Source: an uncultured Desulfovibrio sp. (lineage in GTDB: Bacteria; Desulfobacterota; Desulfovibrionia; Desulfovibrionales; Desulfovibrionaceae). From it: a stretch of 52,498 nt of DNA. Below are positions 18,704 to 27,783 of this stretch, one piece after another. The stretch is from contig CAMQVJ010000006.1 in NCBI GenBank assembly GCA_947038175.1, positions 1-52,498 on the forward strand, given 5' to 3'. The notes under the pieces were generated by a model. It was given only the letters and a program-made list of their open reading frames with translations, did not search any database and was not told the DNA's origin. The translations under genes were made by a program, and so were the position numbers. Numbering within the stretch: the first letter of the stretch is position 1; every line of letters starts with the position of its first letter.

Positions 18704-19516
18704 ATGAGTGATAGTCCAAAAGTAATATCCGTTACCTCTGGTAAAGGGGGAGTGGGAAAAACCAATCTATCGGTAAACCTCGCTTGCTGCTTAGCAAAAA
18801 ATGGTAAGCGTGTTGTGCTACTGGACGCTGACCTTGGCCTTGCCAATGTAGACATAGTTCTTGGATTGACTCCAACTTATAATATTTTTGACCTTTTTCA
18901 TGGCAAAACTTTAGACGAAGTTTTATGTGAGACGCCTTATGGCTTTAAAATCTTGCCAGCATCATCTGGCATGAGTGATATGATGAGCCTTGAAACAGGA
19001 CAAAAGCTTGAGCTTTTAGAAGCCCTTGATGAATTAGAAGATCACATTGATTATTTGATTGTTGATACAGGTGCAGGTATCCATGATAATGTTTTATACT
19101 TTAATCTCGCAGTACAAGAAAGAATTGTGATGCTCACAACAGAACCAACTTCCTTGACGGATGCATACGCCTTAATTAAAGTGCTCAAACAAAGACATGG
19201 TGTGGATAGGTTTAAAGTCATAGTCAATATGGCATCTTCCTTAGGGCTTGCAAAAGACGTTTTTTCTAGATTATATACTGCTTGCGACCATTTCTTAGAG
19301 GGAGTTTCCCTTGATTTAGTGGGTACAATTCCCCGTGATCCCCTTGTACGCAACTCAATTATAAAACAAGTTCCTTTTTGTATAGGCGAACCAAACTCAA
19401 ATGCTGCCACAGCAATGCAAGCTATTGCAACTGTGGTACAAAACTGGGATACCCCCGAGATATTAGATGGTAACATCAAGTTCTTCTGGAAAAAACTCCT
19501 CTTCAGAGCTTCATAA
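18704..19516 (+). CDS. flhG: MinD/ParA-type ATPase FlhG (FleN)
   Basis: FlhG controls flagellar number and works with FlhF. The 270-residue product has the deviant Walker A GKGGVGKT at 13-20, the LLDADLGLANVDIVLG motif and VDTGAGIHDNV. It ends in a basic, aromatic segment (FFWKKLLFRA) like the MinD membrane-targeting helix. An N-terminal DQAGLR-like motif that activates FlhF in some species is absent. A start codon follows ACGGAG. It overlaps the start region of fliA by 50 bases. Confidence 0.93.
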   Translation: MSDSPKVISVTSGKGGVGKTNLSVNLACCLAKNGKRVVLLDADLGLANVDIVLGLTPTYNIFDLFHGKTLDEVLCETPYGFKILPASSGMSDMMSLETGQKLELLEALDELEDHIDYLIVDTGAGIHDNVLYFNLAVQERIVMLTTEPTSLTDAYALIKVLKQRHGVDRFKVIVNMASSLGLAKDVFSRLYTACDHFLEGVSLDLVGTIPRDPLVRNSIIKQVPFCIGEPNSNAATAMQAIATVVQNWDTPEILDGNIKFFWKKLLFRAS

Positions 19517-20270
19517 CTCCCAAACTCCATGGAAACTCATGGAATCAGGAGAAATGACCTGGGAAACTTTTAATCCCAGAGAAAAAGAGAAGTTGGTGCA
19601 ACATTATGCACCACAAATTCGCTTCCTTGCTTTACGCATGAAAGCTAAGCTCCCTAAGAATATTGAACTTGGCGAGCTTATTAGTGCTGGCACTCTTGGT
19701 CTCATGGAGTCGCTGAAAAAATATAAGGCAGAGCTTGGTATTCGTTTTGAAACCTATTCAGAAAATAGAATTCGTGGAGCAATGCTCGATGAACTTCGTC
19801 GTCTTGATTGGTTTCCACGAAGTTTAAGGCAACGTGTTCGAAAAATAGACAACGTTGTTTGGCAGCTAGAACAAGAATATGGCAGACCACCGTCTGTACA
19901 AGAAATCCAAGAACGCACAGGGCTTGATGAAAAAGACATTCATCAGGGACTTGAGGCACTTCAAAGTCAATTAGCCATTCCTCTCGATAGTATCGAAGAT
20001 ACGCTTGCTGATGACTCAGACAAAGAAGGAGAACCTTTCCATGGCACTGCCATAAAAGAACTCCTTGAACGTGTGGGGGGCTTGATTGATAAATTGACAG
20101 ATAGAGAAAAATTGGTACTATCACTTTATTACGCTGAAGAACTTAATATGCGTGAGGTAGCAGAAGTTTTGGGTATCACTGAAGGGAGAGTTTCTCAGCT
20201 TCATTCTCAAGCTATTGCAAGGCTAAGGCGAGAATTTACTCATCGATTTGGTGATGATTCTCCTATTTAA
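19467..20270 (+). CDS. fliA: Flagellar sigma factor sigma-28 (FliA/WhiG family)
   Basis: FliA directs RNA polymerase to late flagellar and chemotaxis promoters. The 267-residue product has region 2 (ELGELISAGTLGLMESLKKY, RFETYSENRIRGAMLDELRRLDWFPRSLR), region 3, and region 4 with a clear helix-turn-helix (LNMREVAEVLGITEGRVSQLHSQAIARLR). The ATG at 19467 lies inside the flhG frame. In-frame ATGs at 19539 and 19554 are alternatives, but the segment TPWKLMESGEMTWETFNP before the core resembles related FliA proteins, so I keep the longer form. No anti-sigma FlgM is seen here. Confidence 0.93.
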   Translation: MVTSSSSGKNSSSELHNSQTPWKLMESGEMTWETFNPREKEKLVQHYAPQIRFLALRMKAKLPKNIELGELISAGTLGLMESLKKYKAELGIRFETYSENRIRGAMLDELRRLDWFPRSLRQRVRKIDNVVWQLEQEYGRPPSVQEIQERTGLDEKDIHQGLEALQSQLAIPLDSIEDTLADDSDKEGEPFHGTAIKELLERVGGLIDKLTDREKLVLSLYYAEELNMREVAEVLGITEGRVSQLHSQAIARLRREFTHRFGDDSPI

Positions 20271-20283
20271 TTAATACGTCCCT

Positions 20284-20309
20284 TAAGATATTGATAAACT
20301 CACCGATAT
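20284..20309 (+). promoter_or_regulatory. Possible sigma-28 promoter for cheY
   Basis: TAAGATAT, ten bases, ACCGATAT resembles the flagellar TAAAGTTT-N11-GCCGATAA consensus. Spacing is one base short. It lies 40 bases before the cheY ATG and just after fliA. Confidence 0.35.
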
Positions 20310-20349
20310 AGTATATAGCTACTACTAATTAGATAAAAGCGAGGTACCT

Positions 20350-20730
20350 ATGCCATACGATCCAAATATGCAAGTTCTCATTGTAGACGACTTCTCAACC
20401 ATGCGCCGCATTGTAAAAAATATTATGCGCCAACTTGGTTTTGTTAATATAACAGAAGCTGACGATGGGACAACCGCATGGGAAGTTTTGCAAAAACAAA
20501 AGATTGACTTCATTGTTTCTGACTGGAATATGCCACAAATGACTGGCATTGACCTACTTAGAAAAGTGCGTGCTGACCCTAAATTGGGAGAAACCCCATT
20601 TCTTATGGTTACAGCAGAAGCACAACAAGAAAATATTTTGGAAGCGGCGCAAGCACGAGTTTCAAACTATATTGTAAAACCATTTACAGCGGATACATTA
20701 AAGAAAAAAATCGATAGAATTTTTCCTTAG
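20350..20730 (+). CDS. cheY: Chemotaxis response regulator CheY
   Basis: A stand-alone receiver domain of 126 residues. Key residues are Asp13-Asp14 (VDD), phospho-acceptor Asp58 (SDWNMPQMTG), Thr88 (VTAEA) and Lys110 (VKPF), all in place. The length and lack of an output domain show it is CheY, which binds FliM when phosphorylated and switches the motor. Its kinase CheA is not in the window. A terminator follows, so the next flagellar gene is probably transcribed separately or by read-through. Confidence 0.95.
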   Translation: MPYDPNMQVLIVDDFSTMRRIVKNIMRQLGFVNITEADDGTTAWEVLQKQKIDFIVSDWNMPQMTGIDLLRKVRADPKLGETPFLMVTAEAQQENILEAAQARVSNYIVKPFTADTLKKKIDRIFP

Positions 20731-20755
20731 TCTACCCCTGACAAGACTTATTTAT

Positions 20756-20792
20756 AATAAGGCAAAGCATCTCTATGGGGCTTTGCCTTATT
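20756..20792 (+). terminator. Terminator after cheY
   Basis: Thirteen-bp arms AATAAGGCAAAGC and GCTTTGCCTTATT enclose an 11-base loop. There is no long T-run beyond the arm, so it may be only partial. Confidence 0.7.
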
Positions 20793-20862
20793 GTGAATCC
20801 AAGACTTTACTCTTTAGGTTTTATTTTCCCCTCCTATTAATATCTTTTCTTAGGGTACGCCT

Positions 20863-21561
20863 GTGACACAAGTAGATGAACAAAAAAGCACACAAGAAAT
20901 TGTAAGTACCGACCCTAATCAAGCGCCTGAGGGAAGTGAAGCTTTTGTTGAAATGGGAACCAAAAAAGTTCAACTTGATATAGAAGATGCTCCTTTTTTA
21001 ACTGACCTTAATGAAGTTCCGCCTCCAGCAGAAGCGCCCGCCGTCCCTGACAAAAAAACACCGAAAAGCACAGAGGGTGCTCCTGAAGAAGCACCTAAGA
21101 ACAAGAAAAAACTTATCCTTATTGCAGCTGCCGGCCTTCTTCTTTTAATTATTATAGCAGGAGCGGCTTTCGTTTTTTTATCAGCACCAGAAGAGGAAGT
21201 GATAATTTTACAAAATATTATTACAGTCCCAACTCCACCAGAAGAGCTTATTCCTACGTTTTTCCAAGTCACTCTTGATCCTTTTTGGGTTGAGTTGCAA
21301 AAAAAAGACAATGGTGCTAAGTTTATTATAGCCACATTTACTCTTTCTATGGACACACAAGAGGTTCACGATGAAGTCACAAAAAACTTAAAAGTGGTGA
21401 GGGATGCTATTTATTATTACCTCATACACGCAGGCTCTGACTTTTTAGTTCACCCAGATAATGTTGAAAAAGTACGAAACGGTATTAGTGAAATAGTAAA
21501 TCAGTATGTGGTTAATGGTCCCATAACAGATGTGTACTTTGACAGTTTCTTAATGAAATAG
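20863..21561 (+). CDS. fliL: Flagellar basal-body-associated protein FliL
   Basis: FliL supports stators and torque at the flagellar base. The 232-residue protein has an acidic, Pro-rich cytoplasmic region (1-80), one membrane helix (84-107) and a periplasmic domain of about 110 residues. LDPFWVELQ and the ending DVYFDSFLMK fit the FliL pattern (…F.VNL…, …VYFT.F…). The start is GTG at 20863 after TAGGG. The cytoplasmic tail is longer than in most FliL proteins. Confidence 0.8.
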   Translation: MTQVDEQKSTQEIVSTDPNQAPEGSEAFVEMGTKKVQLDIEDAPFLTDLNEVPPPAEAPAVPDKKTPKSTEGAPEEAPKNKKKLILIAAAGLLLLIIIAGAAFVFLSAPEEEVIILQNIITVPTPPEELIPTFFQVTLDPFWVELQKKDNGAKFIIATFTLSMDTQEVHDEVTKNLKVVRDAIYYYLIHAGSDFLVHPDNVEKVRNGISEIVNQYVVNGPITDVYFDSFLMK

Positions 21562-21587
21562 AAATGTACCCATAAAAGGAGGCTTAT

Positions 21588-21902
21588 ATGATAGATCCTA
21601 CCATTCCTCTCCTTAATGCACAGCAGCAGAACATTGCCCCACTCGTTAACGCAGTTGCGACACGCCCTGAAATGATTGCGCAAGCGTCGAAAGATATCGT
21701 AGCAGCCCTTATTGAAGAAGAAAGTAAAAAGCTTGATAAATTGGCGGAAGATCCTAACGCAAGCAGTATTACAGACGAAGAACAAGGTTCTTCACATTTT
21801 AGCGAAAAAGAACAAACACCAAGAGAGCCAGAAGAAAATATTGAAACAGCTCCCTCTTATCACAACCCACTGGCAGGGCATCTTTTAAGCACAAAGGTAT
21901 AA
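21588..21902 (+). CDS. Small protein of the flagellar cluster, unknown function
   Basis: A 104-residue soluble protein, preceded by a strong AAAGGAGG, so it is almost surely translated. Its conserved-looking part is RPEMIAQASKDIVAALIEEE followed by SKKLDKLAED (about 25-54), predicted helical. The second half is acidic and disordered. I do not recognise a family. It sits between fliL and a membrane/coiled-coil protein with five bases to the latter, so a motility role is likely by context only. Confidence 0.65.
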   Translation: MIDPTIPLLNAQQQNIAPLVNAVATRPEMIAQASKDIVAALIEEESKKLDKLAEDPNASSITDEEQGSSHFSEKEQTPREPEENIETAPSYHNPLAGHLLSTKV

Positions 21903-21907
21903 TTTTC

Positions 21908-22324
21908 ATGAATTTGGCTATCTTAGCAAGCATTACTATCGCAGAACTTATTCTTGTCATACTTGTCTTATTGTTTTTTAAGCGACTGCGCAAATCAGAG
22001 CAAGCGCTTGAGAACTTACAGAACAATCAAGAAGAAGTCATGGATAGAATGATACGTAATGTGAGCCTAGAACAAGAAATGGTGGCAACATTCATTCAGC
22101 GTCAAGAGCAATTAGAACGCCTTAATATTGCCATGGAAGAACGAATTTATGTGCTTAAGCGTTTAATCAAACAAGCAGAAGAAATAAGCCATTCGCCTTA
22201 CTTGTTGCGTGAAATTATTATGAGCTCTCGTAAGAAAGGACATAATATTGATATGATAGCACAAAGAACAGGCATGGCTCGAGATGAAATTGAGATGATT
22301 CTTAGAAAAGAAAATATGCTCTAG
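21908..22324 (+). CDS. Membrane-anchored coiled-coil protein, DUF2802-like
   Basis: The 138-residue protein has one N-terminal membrane helix (5-25, LASITIAELILVILVLLFF) and a long coiled coil (about 30-90). A compact C-terminal helix-turn-helix-like end follows (GHNIDMIAQRTGMARDEIEMIL). This layout resembles DUF2802 proteins found in flagellar clusters of Desulfovibrio and Vibrio, but the match is from memory. It ends the flagellar operon. Confidence 0.6.
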   Translation: MNLAILASITIAELILVILVLLFFKRLRKSEQALENLQNNQEEVMDRMIRNVSLEQEMVATFIQRQEQLERLNIAMEERIYVLKRLIKQAEEISHSPYLLREIIMSSRKKGHNIDMIAQRTGMARDEIEMILRKENML

Positions 22325-22546
22325 TCTTTATTGTGAGAAGTAAGAAGGCTTTATATTGACTATTTTCCAAGAAAAAAACCTTTTCGCATAAATATTAAAC
22401 TTTTATCACATTCTAAATTTTTAATGCACTAACTATTCTCCATACAATATCTTTATTTTACCTCATCGCTTTGCCCAGAGGACTTCCTTGGGATGCGTGT
22501 GCTTGTTTAGTCGCAATCATTCTCAACTCTTTTTTTAAGGGGTTTT

Positions 22547-25500
22547 ATGTTTAGTCATTACTCACAAAATAAATACCCAAAAAAGAAAACAATTATTACG
22601 TGCCACCGCAACGCAGACTTTGATGCCGTAACAGCGCTTATAGGTATTTCTCTTTTTTTTCCTGATGCCCAGCTTGTCTTTCCAGGAACTCAGGAAAAAG
22701 CACTACAAGACTTTTATGAAGAACTTGTACAGCCTCTTTTTCATTCTATTTCTCCAAAAGATATAGATTATGAAAACATTGAACGGCTTGTGGTCGTTGA
22801 CACACAAAATTTGGAACGGATTGATCATCTCATGCCTTTACTTTTGCGACATGGGCTTGTGCCAAATAATCAAAAAAATCCCGTAAGCAACACTCCCACA
22901 AATAACTGCCCCACAGTGGAAGCTGCTCATACAGGAACATTACAAAATACCCTACCCCTCATACCACACTCTCAAAATATGGATGCGCGTGAAGAATGCT
23001 CCTTGCTTACTCCTTCGCTCTCCCATATAGATTCACCGCATCACGTGAAAACATCCGCATTATATCCTCCCTTAGAAATTCTTATTTGGGATCATCACCC
23101 CACAGGAGATTTAGTGCCTGACGGGGGCAAATGTGCATTAGTTGGATCTTCTTGTACTTTGGTTTGTGAAGAAATTAAAGACGTATTTGGAAAAATACCC
23201 TGTGAATTTGCCTATCTTTTGGGGTTAGGTATTTATATTGATACAGGTTCTTTCAGCTATACCTCAACCACTACTCGTGATTACTTTGCGGCTGCGTGGT
23301 TACTTGAACAAGGTTTTTCCCCTGATTTTGTCAGCCCGTATACGCATCGAAGTTTAAGTAAAGAACACCTTGCTCTTTTAAATGACTTGGTAGACTCGGC
23401 ACAAATCATTGATTTAGCTGGTATTCGTTTTGTTATCACCTCTGCACGAGCTGATGAATATATCAATGACTTTGCTTCCATTATCCCACAATTCATGGAA
23501 GTAAACCCTTGCCAAGTACTTTTTGCGTTGGCAGCCATGAAAGATTCTATACAAGTGGTGGCTCGCAGTAAAGATGAGGCTATTGATGTAGGGAAAATTT
23601 GTAGTCTACTTGGTGGTGGTGGACATGCATATGCAGCGGCGGCCATGGTAAAAGACAAACTTCTCCCTGAAATTATTAGTTTTTTACAAACACAAATATC
23701 CCTATTGCTCCACACGGATAAGACAGCAAAACGCCTTATGACATCACCCGTGCTTGCGGTTTTTGAATACGATAGTATAGATAATGCTGAAAAATTGATG
23801 TCACATTATGGGCTTAAAGCCGTGCCTGTCTATAAAGCAAACACAAAAATATCTGCTGGTTGGCTTGAGTATCAACTCGCCATAAAAGCGATTAGCCACG
23901 GGCTCGGTTCTGTCAGCGTTTCGGCGTACATGCATAGAAATTTTCGTGTAGTCACGCAAGAGGCAAACTTGCAAACCCTTATGGATATCATTGTAGGAGA
24001 ACGGCAAAGGCTTGTACCTGTCGTGTATAACACACCCCCTCCTGTGGATTCTATATGTACATCTCCAGCAGATGCCATAACTATTTGCGCAACAGATTCT
24101 ATGGATGATTCCGAGCTTCTCTCCCTCCCCGTGCTTGGCGTCATCACACGCACAGACCTCATACATATATTTCTCGATGATGGTAAAACACATTTGCCGA
24201 CACCTCGCCAAACAAGCAATCGGAAAAAGAACGTCGAAAAGATGCTCAATCTCCGCACACCAGCACAATGCGTACAACTCCTTAAAATCATAGGACAACT
24301 TGCCTCTGAATGCGGTACAGATACGTATGTCGTGGGAGGATTTGTCCGTGACTTACTCATGGACAAGCATGGATCACGCTGGCCTAACATGGATATCGAT
24401 TTAGTCGTTGAAGGCAATGGAATAATTTTTGCTCATAAACTCGCAGACTTACTGCAAGGTCGTGTACGTGAACACAGCGAATTTCTCACGGCACTTATTA
24501 TTTTTAATGCATCCATACTCAAGACTTTAGAAGAAAATCCCCGTGCAAACCATGAAGCCCTTACGGCAGATAATACGGATTACTCTGCAAACCCTGAGGC
24601 AGCTTCTAACTTTGAACTAAGAATTGACGTAGCGACGGCTCGACTCGAGTATTATCAAAGCCCTGCAGCTCTCCCGACAGTTGAACTTTCTTCAATACGT
24701 ATGGATTTAACCAGACGAGATTTCAGTATTAACGCCATGGCTATCCATTTGAATACACAAAACTTTGGTGAATTGGTCGATTTCTTTGATGGCCAAAACG
24801 ATATCAAGCAAAAACGTATTAGAATACTACACGCCCTTAGCTTTGTAGAAGACCCAACAAGAGCCTTACGTGCTATCCGCTTTGAGCAACGGTATCAATT
24901 CAAAATGGGTGCGCATTGTGATAGATTAATCCACAACTCTATTGAGCTTGGGCTTATAGAAAAACTGAGTGGAAAACGTGTTCTTGCTGAACTCTCCATT
25001 ATTCTGCAAGAGTCAAGCTCCTTAAACTGCCTCCTGCGCTTACAAGAGTTTAATCTTTTATCCGCTATTCACCCTGCCCTCGATTTATCGTCAAAAGAAA
25101 AACAAAGCTTTCTTGAAGAATGCCACAAAGTTCTTGATTGGCACAAACTTCTTTATTTAGACGAAAAAGTAGACAAGGTATTTTTCTTTATTATTGCCAC
25201 TTCACGCAGTGTCTCAACATCAGACATAAAAGATTTATTGAATCGACTTGCCTTTCTTCCAACAAAAACAAAAGAAATCCTGCTCGTCCGCTCAAAACTT
25301 ATTCGCACAGTTTCCCTACTCGATCAATGGATCACAGGCGAAATGCTTCTAAGTGAATTACACAATATTTTGCAAGGGCTTCCCATAGAGGCGCTTCTCT
25401 TCTTACTCGCAAGAACCCACAGCGTCGTAAACGAAGAGCTGCGGAAAAAACTCTCCTTCTACATATATAAGTCACGTCTTGAAACTATCGAAATCACAGG

Positions 25501-25657
25501 AAATGACTTAATAAGTCTCGGCGCAAAAAAAGGCCCCCTTATCGGGGCTCTACTCCGTGAAATTTTAGTGGCGAAAATGGACGAGAAAGTGAACAACTTT
25601 GATGAAGAAATGCTCCTTGCAAAAGAACGCCTTGATTTTTACACAAAAGAAAAATAA
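22547..25657 (+). CDS. DHH/CBS/tRNA nucleotidyltransferase fusion (A-adding or CCA-adding enzyme)
   Basis: The 1036-residue protein joins three units. The first is a DHH phosphoesterase (CHRNADFDAVTA at 19-30, WDHHPTGDL at 181-189, DHHA1 GGGGHAYAAAAM near 360). The second is a CBS pair (about 385-560). The third is a class II nucleotidyltransferase with VGGFVRDLL near 597, DIDLVVEG, RMDLTRRDFSINAMAI near 718 and a helical arm. Such fusions are A-adding tRNA enzymes, which usually pair with a separate CC-adding enzyme. Three low-complexity insertions enlarge it: about residues 104-175, within CBS2 near 490-515, and 670-700. AAGGGG six bases upstream supports the start. Confidence 0.88.
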   Translation: MFSHYSQNKYPKKKTIITCHRNADFDAVTALIGISLFFPDAQLVFPGTQEKALQDFYEELVQPLFHSISPKDIDYENIERLVVVDTQNLERIDHLMPLLLRHGLVPNNQKNPVSNTPTNNCPTVEAAHTGTLQNTLPLIPHSQNMDAREECSLLTPSLSHIDSPHHVKTSALYPPLEILIWDHHPTGDLVPDGGKCALVGSSCTLVCEEIKDVFGKIPCEFAYLLGLGIYIDTGSFSYTSTTTRDYFAAAWLLEQGFSPDFVSPYTHRSLSKEHLALLNDLVDSAQIIDLAGIRFVITSARADEYINDFASIIPQFMEVNPCQVLFALAAMKDSIQVVARSKDEAIDVGKICSLLGGGGHAYAAAAMVKDKLLPEIISFLQTQISLLLHTDKTAKRLMTSPVLAVFEYDSIDNAEKLMSHYGLKAVPVYKANTKISAGWLEYQLAIKAISHGLGSVSVSAYMHRNFRVVTQEANLQTLMDIIVGERQRLVPVVYNTPPPVDSICTSPADAITICATDSMDDSELLSLPVLGVITRTDLIHIFLDDGKTHLPTPRQTSNRKKNVEKMLNLRTPAQCVQLLKIIGQLASECGTDTYVVGGFVRDLLMDKHGSRWPNMDIDLVVEGNGIIFAHKLADLLQGRVREHSEFLTALIIFNASILKTLEENPRANHEALTADNTDYSANPEAASNFELRIDVATARLEYYQSPAALPTVELSSIRMDLTRRDFSINAMAIHLNTQNFGELVDFFDGQNDIKQKRIRILHALSFVEDPTRALRAIRFEQRYQFKMGAHCDRLIHNSIELGLIEKLSGKRVLAELSIILQESSSLNCLLRLQEFNLLSAIHPALDLSSKEKQSFLEECHKVLDWHKLLYLDEKVDKVFFFIIATSRSVSTSDIKDLLNRLAFLPTKTKEILLVRSKLIRTVSLLDQWITGEMLLSELHNILQGLPIEALLFLLARTHSVVNEELRKKLSFYIYKSRLETIEITGNDLISLGAKKGPLIGALLREILVAKMDEKVNNFDEEMLLAKERLDFYTKEK

Positions 25658-26112
25658 CCATCACGTTATTTAAAAACTCTCTCCATGCCCTCTTTTTTTA
25701 TTTTCTTTTTTTATTTTCTTTTTTTATTTTCTTTGGGGGAGTTGAACTCCCCCAAACCCCCACATATATGTTTTTTGTAAACAAAGTTTACAAAAAACAC
25801 TAAATATGAGGTTGACAGTCACCGATGGGCAACGTGTCGCTTCTGTTTAGGATAAAAGAGCACGTAAGAAAATAGAGAGTAATTGCGGCAAGAAACCGCA
25901 AAGAACAGCTGTCCTTTGTGGGAGAGTTTCCTTTATATTTTAACAAAAGCTTAGGGAAATAGCGAGTAATCCACTCACTCAAAGATATATACTTAAACGT
26001 TTTTTCAGGAGGGGGGCGAGGGGGGAAACTCATTTTGTACTACAAAATGGGGTTCCCCCCTCAAAAAAGCTCCACAAAAAAGAGGGGTTCCCCCCTCAAA
26101 AAAAACTCTCTA
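25658..26112. repeat. Repeat-rich intergenic region between the tRNA enzyme gene and the AI-2E permease gene
   Basis: It opens with three exact copies of the 13-base unit TTTTTTTATTTTC (25693-25731). Next come the palindrome GGGGGAGTTGAACTCCCCC (25735-25753), the C-rich tail, and a perfect 12-bp hairpin TTTTTTGTAAAC-AAA-GTTTACAAAAAA (25771-25797). The middle (25800-26000) is unremarkable; a 77-codon minus frame there looks spurious. The right end holds the G/C-rich hairpin at 26018-26062 and a second copy of GGGGTTCCCCCCTCAAAAAA at 26084-26103. Confidence 0.75.
26018..26062 (-). terminator. Strong hairpin downstream of the AI-2E permease gene
   Basis: GAGGGGGGAA pairs with TTCCCCCCTC, and inside it CATTTTGTA pairs with TACAAAATG. 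On the minus strand it would lie after the permease stop at 26113, but no T-run follows on that strand. On the plus strand A-runs follow. Terminator function is therefore uncertain. Confidence 0.45.
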
Positions 26113-27165
26113 TCAAAAAGGTTTCATAGCGGATTTTTTTAAAAGATAGTCGCTTTCTTGTACGGCTTGAATACCGAAGGACACAAGAACAGGGCCGAGA
26201 ATAATACCGATGGGACCGAAGGCTATGACGCTGCTAATAATAGCGAGGAAGAGAACAATAATTGATGTTTCTATGCCTGTTTTTAGGCAGTAGGGGCGCA
26301 AGAAATTATCAGACCCTGCGACAACGATCATCCCCCAGGCAACGAGACCTATAGCGCTTCCCATGTAACCATGCACCCACATCATTGTTGCTGTGGGAAT
26401 CCATACGAGTGCTGTTCCAAAAATAGGAATTACTCCGCAAAAAGTAGCGACAAGAGTGAGGAAGGCCGCATCTTTCGCACCAAAAATAAAGAGTCCCATT
26501 CCAGTTAGAAGCCCTTGTACGAGGGCAACGAAAAAAATACCTAGAAAAATAGAACGCACGGCGCTGTTAAATGCTTTTGTAAAGCGCACGACAGATTCGC
26601 CAGGCAAGGTGGTGATTTGGCATGTAAGTTTATACAAAGTAGGAGCATAGACCACTGTGAGCCCAGACATAAATACCACAAGAAATATTTGAAAAAAGAG
26701 ATTCACGGTGCTACCTGCAACACCGATACTTCCCGATACTAGGGCTGTTACAAGAGAGCTAAGCATGGCTTTAACATCTTCCGCCATTTCAAGGGCTACA
26801 CCCTCAAAACCAGGAATCGTCATAAGCATGTCAGACAATTTATCTTTATATTCTTCGATAATAGCTGGTAGTTCAAACCCTGTGCTACTCCACAAAAGAA
26901 TAGTCTTGTAGCCTGTCACGGCTTGAGGGGCAACAAGTACAGTGAGGATTATCGTGGGTATAATTACACATAGGGAAAGGGCGGCAAAGTAGAGACTAAG
27001 AGCATAAAACATGCTCATACGAGCTCTAAGCCAACGGTACATTGGAAGAGTAAGAGAGGCAACTGCACCAGCAATAAGGACAGCGTTCATCTGAGGTAAA
27101 AGTAAAAATCCCCAGCCAAGAACGGCAAGAAAGGACAAAATTCGTGCTAAACGAAATTCATGCAT
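26113..27165 (-). CDS. AI-2E/PerM-family permease
   Basis: The 350-residue, roughly eight-helix membrane protein fits the AI-2E transporter family (UPF0118). The FAEDVK-type periplasmic region with helices lies around residues 105-160, and PIFGTALVWIPTATMMW is near 250. Some members export autoinducer-2 or act as ion antiporters; others have no known substrate, so the name is only a family label. It starts two bases after the phosphoribosyltransferase gene, so they share a transcript. The pairing has no obvious logic. Confidence 0.85.
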   Translation of the reverse strand: MHEFRLARILSFLAVLGWGFLLLPQMNAVLIAGAVASLTLPMYRWLRARMSMFYALSLYFAALSLCVIIPTIILTVLVAPQAVTGYKTILLWSSTGFELPAIIEEYKDKLSDMLMTIPGFEGVALEMAEDVKAMLSSLVTALVSGSIGVAGSTVNLFFQIFLVVFMSGLTVVYAPTLYKLTCQITTLPGESVVRFTKAFNSAVRSIFLGIFFVALVQGLLTGMGLFIFGAKDAAFLTLVATFCGVIPIFGTALVWIPTATMMWVHGYMGSAIGLVAWGMIVVAGSDNFLRPYCLKTGIETSIIVLFLAIISSVIAFGPIGIILGPVLVSFGIQAVQESDYLLKKSAMKPF

Positions 27166-27167
27166 AG

Positions 27168-27653
27168 CTAGATCTTTATTTCTGAGAGAGGTTTTGCATA
27201 TTGAATTTCAGAATCCCAAGGAAATAAAATCCATGTATCTTGACTTACTTCTGTGATGAAAGAGTCAACAAATACTTTTCCTGTAGGTTTTGCATAAAGT
27301 GTTGCAATATGTGCTTTTGGTAACATCTCACGCACAACCTGGGCTGTACGTCCAGTATCTGAAAGGTCATCAATAACGAGGCAATCTTCCCCGTCCCCAT
27401 CTAAACCTTTAATAATTGTTTCCGTTCCTAATTGAGTTTGCCAATCAAAGCTTGCGATACAAACAGTCTCAATCATACGAATATTCAGCTCTCGTGCAAT
27501 GATAGCAGCAGGAACAAGACCACCACGAGCAACAGCTATTATACTTTTAAATGTTTTTTTCTCAAGTAAGAGCCCTGCTAAATTTTTAGCGTCTCGGTGC
27601 ACTTGTTCCCATGTTATAGGAAAAGTTTTTTGGTAAGGTGATGCCATTTTCAT
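27168..27653 (-). CDS. gpt: Xanthine(-guanine) phosphoribosyltransferase
   Basis: The 161-residue purine-salvage enzyme converts xanthine or guanine plus PRPP to the nucleotide. It keeps the PRPP-binding CLVIDDLSDTGRT motif, the VARGGLVPA loop and the PWDSEI C-terminal pattern of E. coli Gpt (152 residues). Two possible ATGs (27653, 27647) give MKMASPY or MASPY; GGGAATG context favours the first only weakly. A hairpin AGGCTAAA-ATAA-TTTAGCCT lies just upstream at 27684-27703. Confidence 0.93.
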   Translation of the reverse strand: MKMASPYQKTFPITWEQVHRDAKNLAGLLLEKKTFKSIIAVARGGLVPAAIIARELNIRMIETVCIASFDWQTQLGTETIIKGLDGDGEDCLVIDDLSDTGRTAQVVREMLPKAHIATLYAKPTGKVFVDSFITEVSQDTWILFPWDSEIQYAKPLSEIKI

Positions 27654-27683
27654 TCCCCTAGGGCTTATTGTTCATTCGATTTT

Positions 27684-27703
27684 AGGCTAAAATAATTTAG
27701 CCT
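27684..27703. other. Perfect inverted repeat between mlaA and gpt
   Basis: Eight-bp arms AGGCTAAA and TTTAGCCT with a four-base ATAA loop, 31 bases before the gpt start and about 80 bases after the mlaA stop. It has no T-run on the transcribed (minus) strand. It could be an operator, for example for a purine regulator, or a weak terminator. A half-arm TTTTAGGCTGATTG lies at 27723-27736. Confidence 0.4.
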
Positions 27704-27783
27704 TCATTCAAAATCAATTCTATTTTAGGCTGATTGCAACCAAATTTTCAGTAGTCAATCTCTGGATTAAGTCCTCAGAATAC

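Noticed and set aside
22474..22492. Small hairpin CCCAGAGG...CCTTGGG before the tRNA enzyme gene
   Set aside because: Short stem with a bulge; not enough to claim a riboswitch or attenuator.
25800..26033. A 77-codon minus-strand frame in the repeat region
   Set aside because: Low plausibility of composition, no ribosome-binding site, and it lies within repeat DNA.
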